Source: Meira nashicola (taxonomy: Eukaryota > Basidiomycota > Exobasidiomycetes > Exobasidiales > Brachybasidiaceae). From it: DNA of 64,000 bases. Each line of letters opens with the position of its first letter. Position 1 is the first letter of the stretch. Both the position numbers and the translations under genes were made by a program. This document shows positions 36,941 to 46,002 of this stretch, piece by piece. The notes under the pieces are model-generated. The model was not told the origin of the DNA. It did not search any database and worked only from the letters and a program-made list of their open reading frames with translations. The stretch lies in NCBI GenBank assembly GCA_001600355.1, contig BCJU01000001.1:1757178-1821177 (forward strand). The letters are read 5' to 3'.

Positions 36941-37347
36941 TGTGATGATAAATAAAGTACGATTGCCTTTTAAAAGGCTTTTTTCTAGCACATGACAAAT
37001 TTGACCGACAGGCTGATGATGAACGATTGTAAAGATGGATGATACTGACCAAGTGAAGTCAAAGAGGTCTAAGCGCCGACACTCAAAGAAACTTGGGGTA
37101 AGCAAGCACGCTTAGATGTCAATTAAGCAAATTATTTAGCCAGAAGTGAGGGGAATGTCGTCCGGGCTGTTTTGCTTGCCGTGACACGTGCGCGTTTCTG
37201 ACCGACAACACGCGCTTAAATGGGTTACTAAATGGAAATGCAGCCAATGAGCCGAATGCGTTACTCAAGAATTTCTTACAGGCATCACATCACGATCACG
37301 ATCATTGCAATCTTCCTTCTCTCCAATTATAGTAGGAAGTTACGGAA
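36941..37347. other. Intergenic between divergent PH-protein and complex I subunit genes
   Basis: No gene supported. A CACGTG E-box lies at 37185-37190, which could serve a bHLH factor; a chance match is possible. Confidence 0.45.
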
Positions 37348-37923
37348 ATGGTCACAAGAATTGCAGCTTCAAGGCTGGCAAACGGCACTATCCGTCAACC
37401 AGCTTTACGACAATCATTAGTTATCAAAAGAAACGCTTCAGGCGGAGGCGGTTACAATGAACCATCAGGTAAGTGAAAAGTGGTAATGATAAAAATGATG
37501 CGTGTGCATTGCTGACTGGAATCCATCTTTGTCATATTTTATTCCTGAATAGGTTATCTTTTTGCCGAGAAAGTGAGTAAGGGATACTAAGATTGGATTG
37601 TAATCGTTATATTGTATTAAACCTATTTTATTTCAAATCTTTTAGCCAACACCACCAGGACAAAAGCGTCAAAAAGGCGATTGGGAAAACATTTGGTATT
37701 TCGGAATGTTTGGAGGATTAGCCTTAGGAGCTGTATTATATATCTATAAACCCAAGGAAGAGTGAGTCAAACAAACAACGATTTAGTAGAATATGCAAAG
37801 GAAATGTTTCTTATTACTGACACTTCTACTCTTTACAGCATCGGATCGTGGGCAGAAAAGGAAGCACGCAAACGTCTCGATGAACGTGGTGAATGGCGAT
37901 ACAAACCTGCTGCTTCTAGTTGA
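37348..37923 (+). CDS. NDUFB11: Mitochondrial complex I ESSS/NDUFB11-like subunit, four exons
   Basis: My exons are 37348-37468, 37553-37572, 37646-37761 and 37839-37923; all boundaries are GT/AG and the frame is kept (phases 1, 0, 2). The 113-residue product starts with an Arg/Ser-rich mitochondrial presequence (MVTRIAASRLANGTIRQ). It continues with GYNEPSGYLFAEKPTPPGQ, a WENIWYFGMFGGLALGAVLY membrane segment and an IGSWAEKEARKRLDERGEW tail. The G-YLF-E...PG-K...WE pattern and the single membrane helix fit the ESSS subunit of the NADH:ubiquinone oxidoreductase membrane arm. The 20-bp second exon is very small. No single open frame covers the gene. Confidence 0.78.
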
Positions 37924-38431
37924 TAGAGTGGATGTGAAATTGTAAGGTTTACTTGCGAGAAATGCGCATATATTTGAATGTGTAGACTTTCAGGAAGCCC
38001 GACATAGTCGACTGAGGGCTATAAACAGACCAATCTCAGTCCTCATTCTATCTTTTGAGCTATTTAATTGTGGAGAGACTGGATCATGCTGAAAGGCAAG
38101 CAAGAATTGTAGATGCTTTCAGTGGTATCATAAATCTTATTCGCTCCTCCCTCTTCTGCGATCCTGTAATCAGTAAATCAGGATCAAGTTGCGCTTGTGC
38201 TATTCACCGGATCTGTGGCAGAAGAAGCAATAGTTACAATTGAGTATTGAGATAATGCAGGTTTACTCTTTATCTTTAAATGAAAAGCACTTTACGATTC
38301 AGCATTCCAAAACACACAAATAATTAGATACAAAAAGTTGCCGAGAAAGCAAAAGTGAAGGATATAAAGAAAACCAGAAACGAATGGGAATTTTATGTGA
38401 AGTGTCACATTGCATTGCTTGCTATCGACGA
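37924..38431. other. Intergenic between convergent complex I subunit and SCP2 genes
   Basis: About 500 bp between two 3' ends; nothing coding seen. Confidence 0.45.
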
Positions 38432-39215
38432 TCAAAGTCTTGACATCTTTTGAATTTCAGATTGCAAAGTTGATTGACAACGAAGACCTAACATTAAATT
38501 ACCTTTTACTTTAAGTTTTCCTTTCATGAATGCCATTTGAGGATTAAGTTTTCCTGTACTCAATGCAACCATATCTTTATCATTAACTGAAATGGTTACA
38601 TCAGGCTTCACCTTTTGTCCTGGAACGGATTTACCTAAATAAAAGCTTCCCGTTTTACGCATATCCACTAAAAATTCTTGCTTTTTACCTTCCGAGTTTG
38701 ACACGATGAAGAAAAAGACGCCGTTCTGTTGAGAGGAAATAGACGGATCAGCGTTCATCATTCAAAAGGTTCTACCTTCCAAGATAAATGTTACTTACTA
38801 ATTTCTTGATAGCCTCTTGGCGAGACATCATATCCAATCCTGCCAAGATACCATCTTCATCCTTTGCATGAAGGAAAGCAAATTCAATCTGTGATTTACA
38901 GTATGAAATTTCTTACGTCAACATCAATCAGTCCTTCATGTAATGGATATATGCAAAACTCACAATAGCGAACAATTTAGAGATCCTACGACAGTAAATA
39001 ATCGAAAAGTCAGTCTGTCAGTTCTGGTACAAACTTCAATCGTGTTTCACTCAAAGTTTTACTCACTCGAATCCTTCAACTAGTAATCTTTTTGGGTCAC
39101 TATTTTCACCGCTTCCCTCGGAGAACGGATCAGAGAAATCGAGACCGTCAGCTTGTTCGAGCATCATTGCAAGCAAATTGCCATCATCTTTCTTTTGTTC
39201 TTCTTTCTTTGCCAT
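38432..39215 (-). CDS. SCP2 sterol/lipid-carrier domain protein with peroxisomal signal, four exons
   Basis: Exons on the minus strand are 39215-39067, 38985-38964, 38888-38799 and 38725-38432, all GT/AG with the frame kept, giving 184 residues. The N-terminal 80 residues are acidic/helical and unassigned. The SCP2 fold occupies the last 100: GVFFFIVSNSEGKKQEFLVD, GSFYLG, VTISVNDKDMVALSTGKLNP and FMKGKLKVKGNLMLGL. The protein ends Ser-Arg-Leu, a PTS1 peroxisomal import signal. SCP2 proteins bind acyl-CoA or sterols and assist beta-oxidation. Fits with the FAT1-like gene in the same window. The 22-bp exon 2 makes this gene easy to miss. Confidence 0.85.
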
Positions 39216-39804
39216 TATGATTGAGAATGGATTGATTTGATTGTTCTTCTTTTTTGGGAGATGTGCTTGATGGTAAGGAATGACAATTGCGATGAAAAGA
39301 AAAAACTATAACTAAACAATTCAAAGAGCCCGGCTCAGTTCATCGTTTGAAGTACAAACATTCAATACAACCTTAATTTTCAAACGCTTTCAAACAACGA
39401 CACTGTAAGTGTGGGGAAAATGGCTTTTTTTTTTCTTCTATGGGCGAGCGTGCATTGATAGACCTCATTCACAAACTACTCACCCTAGGTTAAATACCCC
39501 AGACAATTTAAGCGCAGCGCACACACGTTCTAATTCTAGTTCACAAACCATAGCATCGCGCTATACCCGCAAAAGCTGAATCAATTTGGCGGGTAATCAT
39601 GCGACGAGGACGCCCGCTATTGCAGCATAATAAAGTCGGGCGGCGCAAGAACCCCTCTGGTCTAACGCCGAATTTTCGCTCACTTCAAGGCAGGATACGC
39701 TAAAGATTTGGAAGGTCCATTATATGTAAGTAGGATTTGAATCGAAAGAAAATGTCTTACTTCCTGTCGTCATACATTTTGGACTTAGGATTATATCCTA
39801 CAAA
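39216..39804. other. Intergenic between divergent SCP2 and SEC2 genes
   Basis: No gene seen. A TTTGGCGGG stretch lies near 39584-39593, similar to E2F-type sites; significance unclear. Confidence 0.45.
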
Positions 39805-42705
39805 ATGTCCTTAAAAAAGAACGGTGTAGATGTCAATGCATCTTCGTTTGATGTTGGTGCAGATAAGATTCCTGCTTCTGAATTGACAAGACCAAGTCCT
39901 GATGCAATTTTAGCCGATGAAGCAGATCCAGATACGTTGTTGGGAATGGAATCGGATAGTGAAGCGGGAGGTAGTAGACCTGTAAGTGCATTGTTTGATG
40001 CAGGAACAGGAACAGGAGGTGGTGGTGGTAAACGAAAGAGTAAGAGAATATCAAAGCAATTACAAGAAGTTTCTCTTGGACCTCCATCCGAAAGAACGAC
40101 AAATCAAAATGATCCAACACCGAAAAATTCAAACTTTTTAGGGCCTGACAGTCCTTCTGGTACTACGGCAAGATCGATCGAACTAACAGCAAATCAGACT
40201 GTGCTGAAGGAACAGGTTACTGAATTGACAACACAAGTGACAGGTCTAAATAATAAGCTCGTGACATCATTCGTACGAATAGGAGATTTGGAAGATGATT
40301 TATCGGAAATGCAAGAGATGGTGACGAATTATAAAAAGCAAATCGAATCATTAGAGAAAGAAAGACAAGAACATTTAGCTGCTTTGAATACTGGTTTATT
40401 GGTAGAAAAAGAGCATGTTTCTTCAGAAATGCAAAAGATGATGGAACGTTTAGTACAAGAAACAGCGGAAAAAGGAAAAGCCGTAGATGAAAGGCAAAAG
40501 ATTGAATCGGAGCTTGATGAATTAAGTTCAAGCTTGTTTAGCGAAGCAAACAAGATGGTTGCTGTAGAAAGATTAGCTAGAGCCAGAGCGGAAGAAAAGA
40601 GTAAATCGATGGAAGAAAGATTAAAGGATACAGAAGAGATTGTTGGAGAACAACAGAAAAGACTGGTTGAATTACAAGGATTGGTAGAAAAGAACGAACA
40701 GAGAAATACAACAGATACTCCGCATTCGCAAGATTCTTTTGATCAAAATGAGTCTTCTCATTCGACAGGCCTTTTGAGTAAATCATCAGCAAAACAGGAT
40801 CATGCTCTCTTATTACCATCCAACAATGGCTTTCTACGATTGGACATCATTCCATATGTCGAATTACGTTCTTTCCTTAATCATCTACGCCGCCTACGCT
40901 TGCAATTGGCACCATTTTACACTTTTCCAGTCAATGACAGTACACCTTCCACTGAAGACAATTCCCAGGGTACACCGATTGCTTCGAGAACTGGATCGCC
41001 TGCTCCACATCAATTTGGACCTTCTACATCTTCAGGCATAAATCCTTTTCAAGCTTCTCCATTCCTTGCAGCAGGTATCTCACGACATCGAGATTTTCCA
41101 ACTTTGCCTGCAAATGTAGAGCAATTGATTTATATTCCGAATCAGTTATCTTCTTTGAGCTTTTTGAAGCGTTTCAACGATGAAGATTGCGAACCTTGTT
41201 TAGGTTTAGATCATGCTCCTGGATTGAATTGGTTATCCAAAAGACAAATGCGAACGGCTATTTTGGATGGCACTTTCATGATCGAACCTATCTTTGGTGG
41301 AGGCATTTACGATGAAGAAGATGTGCGAACGAAAGCGATTGGAGCACCTCCTGCAGCATGTGCAATGTGTGGAAAGGCTGTTGTCAATGTACCTTTACCT
41401 GGTGGAGGTAACTCTTCCGATGCGAGTGGCTGGATGAATGCTGCTTCATCATTGCAAGCTAGCGTCAATGCAATGGCTAATTCTTTACCTGTTCGTGACT
41501 TAGCTGCATCTCCACCGCCACAAGGATCAGGACGAGGGAATGAAACGCCAAAAGAAATGACAAAGAATAGATCGAGTATCTTTAGTACTCTTCGAAATAT
41601 TAGCGGTGGCAAGACAAATACTGCCCCAGAAAAGCCAACAGCTGTTAATCCGACTACAGAATCTTCTTCTTGGTCATCTCAACCAATTGGGGTTATTGAA
41701 GATCAATTTTCCGCAAGACCTCCTGCTATTCCAACACACATATTCCGTATATCAGAAGCGTCTTCTGCTCGTTATCTAATTTGTCCTGAATATTGTTTGA
41801 AGAGGATACGTGCTACTTGCGACTTTTGGGGTTATGTTCGAAATCTTGAACGAGCAGTCGTTCTTGAAGGAAAACTTGCATGGGATGATGAAGTGAACGC
41901 AGAAGATGAATCCGCACCTCGTTTACCAACAAAGGATCTTGATTTTAGCAAGGGCGGTCTTGTCGAAAAGGATGGTAAATTAACAGAAGTGTTAAAGAAG
42001 GATGAGGAAGTGAAAGCTGAACCTATAGGAGATGCAAAAGTAGATGATGAAAATATTTCAGAAGAAAAGTCTGATGACAAAGACGAATCAGAAAAGGCGG
42101 AAGAGACATTGGACGAAGAAAGTAATCCACATGAATCTCGCAAAGTCTCAGCATCCCATACAGCATCGGATGTAGAAGACGAACACGATTTTGCAGACGC
42201 TAAAAGTCAGCATTCTAGTGATGAAGATGATCGAAGTCCTGCTACAGACACAAGAGATAGTATTGAAAAGAAGATTGAAGATACAGCAAATGAAGAAAAG
42301 GAAACGCGTGATACTTCTATCAGTGCTGAAGACTCAAATGATACATTAGACAAAAAATCTTCAACAGATGTGCTAGAAATTCCAGCTCAAGATGAAACAC
42401 CAGTTCCGTCACCTTTACCCAAATCTGCCGGCCCTCCGGCTTTGCCAAAGACTGCAAGACCTGTTCCAAAATTGCCCGATAACGCCAACGCACCCCCGGC
42501 TTTACCACCCCGTCGTGTCCGCACACCTGCTGTCGATGTAGTTCAGCCTGTTGATCTAGGTCCAGAGCCTAGAAGATTACTTCCTGTCAAAAATGCAGAA
42601 AAGCCAGTATGGGAAGAAAAGGTTTGGTTGGAAGTCAATCGATTGCGTGCTGATATGTGGTCCGCTCGTATAGGTGCGCAAGCTGACGAAGGAAAGAGAA
42701 ATTAG
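39805..42705 (+). CDS. SEC2: Sec2-type Rab guanine-nucleotide exchange factor
   Basis: 966 residues, ATG at 39805. A long coiled coil (about residues 130-305) contains the Sec2/Rabin signature ELDELSSSLFSEANKMVAVE near 235, the part that opens the nucleotide site of Sec4/Rab8. Downstream, CEPCLGLDH and CAMCGKAVV...CPEYCLKRIRATCDFW sections are Cys-containing and recur in basidiomycete and ascomycete Sec2 proteins. A Glu/Lys/Asp-rich stretch and a proline-rich part (PPALPPRRVRTP, about 905-916) follow. Sec2 activates Sec4 on secretory vesicles for polarised exocytosis. The C-terminal proline-rich piece is a likely SH3 ligand. Confidence 0.85.
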   Translation: MSLKKNGVDVNASSFDVGADKIPASELTRPSPDAILADEADPDTLLGMESDSEAGGSRPVSALFDAGTGTGGGGGKRKSKRISKQLQEVSLGPPSERTTNQNDPTPKNSNFLGPDSPSGTTARSIELTANQTVLKEQVTELTTQVTGLNNKLVTSFVRIGDLEDDLSEMQEMVTNYKKQIESLEKERQEHLAALNTGLLVEKEHVSSEMQKMMERLVQETAEKGKAVDERQKIESELDELSSSLFSEANKMVAVERLARARAEEKSKSMEERLKDTEEIVGEQQKRLVELQGLVEKNEQRNTTDTPHSQDSFDQNESSHSTGLLSKSSAKQDHALLLPSNNGFLRLDIIPYVELRSFLNHLRRLRLQLAPFYTFPVNDSTPSTEDNSQGTPIASRTGSPAPHQFGPSTSSGINPFQASPFLAAGISRHRDFPTLPANVEQLIYIPNQLSSLSFLKRFNDEDCEPCLGLDHAPGLNWLSKRQMRTAILDGTFMIEPIFGGGIYDEEDVRTKAIGAPPAACAMCGKAVVNVPLPGGGNSSDASGWMNAASSLQASVNAMANSLPVRDLAASPPPQGSGRGNETPKEMTKNRSSIFSTLRNISGGKTNTAPEKPTAVNPTTESSSWSSQPIGVIEDQFSARPPAIPTHIFRISEASSARYLICPEYCLKRIRATCDFWGYVRNLERAVVLEGKLAWDDEVNAEDESAPRLPTKDLDFSKGGLVEKDGKLTEVLKKDEEVKAEPIGDAKVDDENISEEKSDDKDESEKAEETLDEESNPHESRKVSASHTASDVEDEHDFADAKSQHSSDEDDRSPATDTRDSIEKKIEDTANEEKETRDTSISAEDSNDTLDKKSSTDVLEIPAQDETPVPSPLPKSAGPPALPKTARPVPKLPDNANAPPALPPRRVRTPAVDVVQPVDLGPEPRRLLPVKNAEKPVWEEKVWLEVNRLRADMWSARIGAQADEGKRN

Positions 42706-42815
42706 GAACAGGACTTGCTGTTTTTAGATACAACATAAATGCATACCCCTTTAAAGAATGATGTACGATTATTATTTCACTTTCACGAATCAATAGACTA
42801 CAATGCGATACCATG

Positions 42816-44645
42816 CTAAGGCCATGGACCTTTTCCTCCATTTGCACGATCGTAGAATAGAAGAAGTCGATCATGATACGTGAGAGATGCCTTGCCTCCA
42901 AGATGAACCAAACTTCTTGGAGCTCTGATGCCGAAACAGAGTGGACTTCCATCATTTGCTGCAAATTGGGGATGTGATAGCTCACAAGTCGGAACCCTTT
43001 CTTTTATCAGCGCAATCACTTTTCGCATTTCTACACTTTCTCTCTTGTAAAGATCAGGATTGGCTTCGATCGTCTCTTTTGAGAGTATATCGGCATTAGG
43101 ACTGAAAGCTGAATTACGTTGGAATGGAGCATTCTCTGTACCTCCCTCTTCTAATTGCTTGCAATATCTTCCTGCTGCTTCAATTTCGTGGCCATGCCAG
43201 CCCCACATGCTTTCAATTGCGTCTCTCAATTCCGCTCCGAATGAATCGATAGTCCGTTCTGACCTCTCAGTCCATGCGCCTCTTCTCTCTCGTGGCCAAC
43301 CGCCAGTGTCATCACGCATGCCATGATCTGCACCTGCTTCGCGTGAGTCCGTTTCATCATTTTGGGATTTGCCGTCGTAGTCTGCTTTTCTCTTGTACCA
43401 TGGTTGAACGCTATTTAGCATTTCCTTTGAACCAGTCATGGGCTCCCAAGCAAGTTGAAAGAAAGCAAGTTGACCGACTCCAATTTCAAACATATATTTT
43501 GCAACAGGATCACCTTGTTGAGCAAGCTTATGAATCGGAACTAGATTTGAAGTACTTTGTAATCTGGAAAGATTACCTGCTCCTCTTGAAGGTGCAGCAT
43601 GACGAGGCCCATCAAATTGAAAAGATGCGGTTGCCTCTTGAGCAGAAGTTTTATTGGGTAGATTTGATTCTGTAGGTGTAAAAGTAAGCTCTCGAAACAG
43701 AGGTCCCATACGTTTGGCAGTAATTTCAGCAGGTTTGAAGGAAAAACGACGGGTATCATATCGAATATGTGTTAATCGGAATTTGCTAATCGTAGGAGTA
43801 TGAGGAATACGTGGATCTCGATCTTCCATATATGGCGTACTTAAAGATTTGAAAAGTGACCAAGGAGGCGTGACACCAGATGAAGGAGAATTAACACATG
43901 CGCCAATTACATGTAAACGTTCCAAAGATTTTGGTAGCGAGGCTTGAAAATTGAATCTTTCCATACCATCGCTCAGAGTGATAGTCAATTCCCTGATAGG
44001 TAAAGACGGACCAAATTGTGGGATAAGCCTGGATAGTTCTAGAGGTCCTAAAGACACTCTTTCAAGTAGAGAGGATGCCTCGCCGTTCCATCGAGATAGA
44101 AAGAATAACGGATCCAAGAAAATCCCCCAGATTCTACCTAAAAGAGATTCAAAGAAAATTCTACATGTTTTAACGGTCTGCTTCGTAGATTCATCTGCCA
44201 ATGAATTCTCCTTCGTAACATCAACGAATAGATTATTAATGTATGTATGAGGAGGACCGCTCAATGGGAAAGAGATGCCTTTCACTGTTCGACTTGCGGG
44301 TTCCTTTAATTTTTCCACAATTTCTTGAAGACCGTATAAATCCTGCACGATTACTTTTGACATTTCGGCGGTGTTCTGATCTCCTTTGATTTCATGCAAC
44401 TTCCAAAATCCTTCCACAATCTCTTCGGGCATAGCATATATTATACTCCAAAATGAGATCAATTGTTTTAGAGAAGTGATCGAAACAGTTCTCCAACGGG
44501 CTTCTGCAGTCCATTGACATACACTTTTTGATGTCAAAGCCAAGGCATAAGCCGTACTTTGATCTCTTTCAGCGGCAAACTCACAAATGAGACGAACGAT
44601 TTCATTCGGAAAAGGCATCACCCCATCCAAAGCGGCAATCTTCAT
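42816..44645 (-). CDS. F-box-like protein of unknown target
   Basis: 609 residues, ATG at 44645. The N-terminus has an F-box-like pattern: MPFPNEIVRLICEFAAERD followed by LALTSKSVCQWTAEARW (about residues 10-55). The rest has Leu-rich stretches with regular spacing (LSRLIPQFGPSLPIRELTITL, LPKSLERLHVIGACV), compatible with substrate-binding repeats, but I cannot define repeats firmly. If a true F-box, it would link Skp1-Cul1 ligase to a target. It is convergent with SEC2 (110 bp between ends), and its ATG is only 26 bp after the stop of the upstream small gene. Confidence 0.55.
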   Translation of the reverse strand: MKIAALDGVMPFPNEIVRLICEFAAERDQSTAYALALTSKSVCQWTAEARWRTVSITSLKQLISFWSIIYAMPEEIVEGFWKLHEIKGDQNTAEMSKVIVQDLYGLQEIVEKLKEPASRTVKGISFPLSGPPHTYINNLFVDVTKENSLADESTKQTVKTCRIFFESLLGRIWGIFLDPLFFLSRWNGEASSLLERVSLGPLELSRLIPQFGPSLPIRELTITLSDGMERFNFQASLPKSLERLHVIGACVNSPSSGVTPPWSLFKSLSTPYMEDRDPRIPHTPTISKFRLTHIRYDTRRFSFKPAEITAKRMGPLFRELTFTPTESNLPNKTSAQEATASFQFDGPRHAAPSRGAGNLSRLQSTSNLVPIHKLAQQGDPVAKYMFEIGVGQLAFFQLAWEPMTGSKEMLNSVQPWYKRKADYDGKSQNDETDSREAGADHGMRDDTGGWPRERRGAWTERSERTIDSFGAELRDAIESMWGWHGHEIEAAGRYCKQLEEGGTENAPFQRNSAFSPNADILSKETIEANPDLYKRESVEMRKVIALIKERVPTCELSHPQFAANDGSPLCFGIRAPRSLVHLGGKASLTYHDRLLLFYDRANGGKGPWP

Positions 44646-44671
44646 GATGGCAAACGTTTTGGCTGTTCGAT

Positions 44672-44884
44672 TCAGGAACGATCTCCCAATGTTGGCTTGT
44701 TCTTGTTCCCAATAGCCTCAAAGTATTTACGTTTCTTTTCTGAATTGCTTGTTTTGACGTAATAATACCCTCCAGCAGCAACAAAGACTAGTGCAGTCCA
44801 ACCTAAAAAGATTCTTCTAGGCCCGTGTGATACAGCAGGCTTGTATGTCTCTGTACCACCACCACCTTGTCTATGTTGTGGCAT
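44672..44884 (-). CDS. Small single-span membrane protein, 70 residues
   Basis: ATG at 44884 (four codons earlier only a TTG). The protein has a Gln/Gly-rich start, then GPRRIFLGWTALVFVAAGGYYYV, hence one membrane helix preceded by Arg residues, and a Lys-rich tail (SEKKRKYFEAIGNK). The size and pattern resemble small fungal mitochondrial inner-membrane proteins of the DUF4748 type; I offer that with low confidence. It is on the same strand as, and directly upstream of, the F-box-like gene. Confidence 0.6.
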   Translation of the reverse strand: MPQHRQGGGGTETYKPAVSHGPRRIFLGWTALVFVAAGGYYYVKTSNSEKKRKYFEAIGNKNKPTLGDRS

Positions 44885-45294
44885 TCTTTGGATCAAAAGT
44901 TATGAGGTAAATTTGATCTGATGATAGAAGCGATTATATGCGTTGCTTTTAAACCGTCATACCATATCGTTTGTTTGAAGAAGAAAGGAATACAACTTTT
45001 CTGGCAGTAGTAAGTGTTTCTGTCGCGTATTTGCAGAGGTCAAGCTACGTGGAGGTTGTTTTGCGCTAAAGTGCGGGTAATCAGTGATTCTGAGAAGATT
45101 TTACCCTACACAAAGATACGTCGTCTACAAACCCTTCCATATCTAATTCCTTAAATATTAACAATCTTTGGGAAATTATCACTTTTTGACAAAAGATAAG
45201 TGGTATTAATGAATCAAAACTTATTCTAGGCATTTCAACACTTGCAGTGAATTCGATCGATCACCACGTACACGAGAATAATCAACATAATAGG
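44885..45294. other. Intergenic between divergent small membrane protein and PYM genes
   Basis: About 400 bp, no gene seen. A pyrimidine/AT-rich leader precedes the PYM start. Confidence 0.45.
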
Positions 45295-45870
45295 ATGGAA
45301 AGATCTTCGTCTAAAACATCTGCAAGTGGAATAATAGATGATCCAAATGCTATTAATAATGGTCAAGGAACAAAGCAGAGAATCATTCCTGAGAGTAGAA
45401 GAGCTGATGGTAGTATACGTAAAGAAAGAAAAGTAAGACCAGGATTCACGCCTGTTGAAGATGTTGCTAGATTTGTACCTTCAAGGGTTAGACAAGCAAG
45501 AGCAGAAGCCACTGCAGGTGTATCGAAATCGAGTACGAACACGAATGGTGTTGCGAATAGAGAAATGCGAAATTCTGGCGCATCGAGCAGGACTTCAACT
45601 CCTTCTGAAGCAAGAAAATCGGACAGAAAGTCAATGAATGCTGTAGAACCGCCTTCAAAAACGTCCGAAGCTACACAACAGACCGAATCACTCATAGAGT
45701 CTCCTAGGAAGACCTCAGCAATCAGCAAAGCCGAAGAGATTAAAAGGCCAGCAACAAAAGACTTACCTGACTCTTGGGATGATGATACTCAGAGCAACGA
45801 TAAAGCTCATGATTCTATAGATGAGATCGCAAAAGAATTGCAATCAATCAACATAAAAAGTGAAAAATGA
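45295..45870 (+). CDS. PYM1: PYM/WIBG, partner of Y14 and Mago
   Basis: 191 residues from ATG 45295; the frame extends upstream only to a GTG. The Mago-binding N-terminal motif is clear: IIPESRRADGSIRKERKVRP then GFTPVEDVARF, matching the PYM pattern I-x-x-[S/T]-x-R-x-D-G-[T/S]-x-R-K-x-[R/K]-x-V-[K/R]-x-G-[Y/F]-x-P. The remainder is Ser/Thr/Lys-rich and disordered, ending in a DEIAKELQSINIK helix. PYM removes exon junction complexes from mRNAs on ribosomes in the cytoplasm. Its presence in an intron-poor genome agrees with the exon junction complex still being in use. Confidence 0.85.
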   Translation: MERSSSKTSASGIIDDPNAINNGQGTKQRIIPESRRADGSIRKERKVRPGFTPVEDVARFVPSRVRQARAEATAGVSKSSTNTNGVANREMRNSGASSRTSTPSEARKSDRKSMNAVEPPSKTSEATQQTESLIESPRKTSAISKAEEIKRPATKDLPDSWDDDTQSNDKAHDSIDEIAKELQSINIKSEK

Positions 45871-46002
45871 CAATACTGTCTACTTGGATCAACTTATGAT
45901 TTGCTTCTTTTTGTATAACATATATGTATTAGTAATCCTGTAAGCATATGCAATTGCTATTTGTAACAATAAAATACAATAAATGGAGAAATCTTATCTT
46001 CT

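Noticed and set aside
36941..37105. 55-residue N-terminal extension of the PH protein
   Set aside because: No ATG at its start (TTG) and no resemblance to a PH protein N-terminus.
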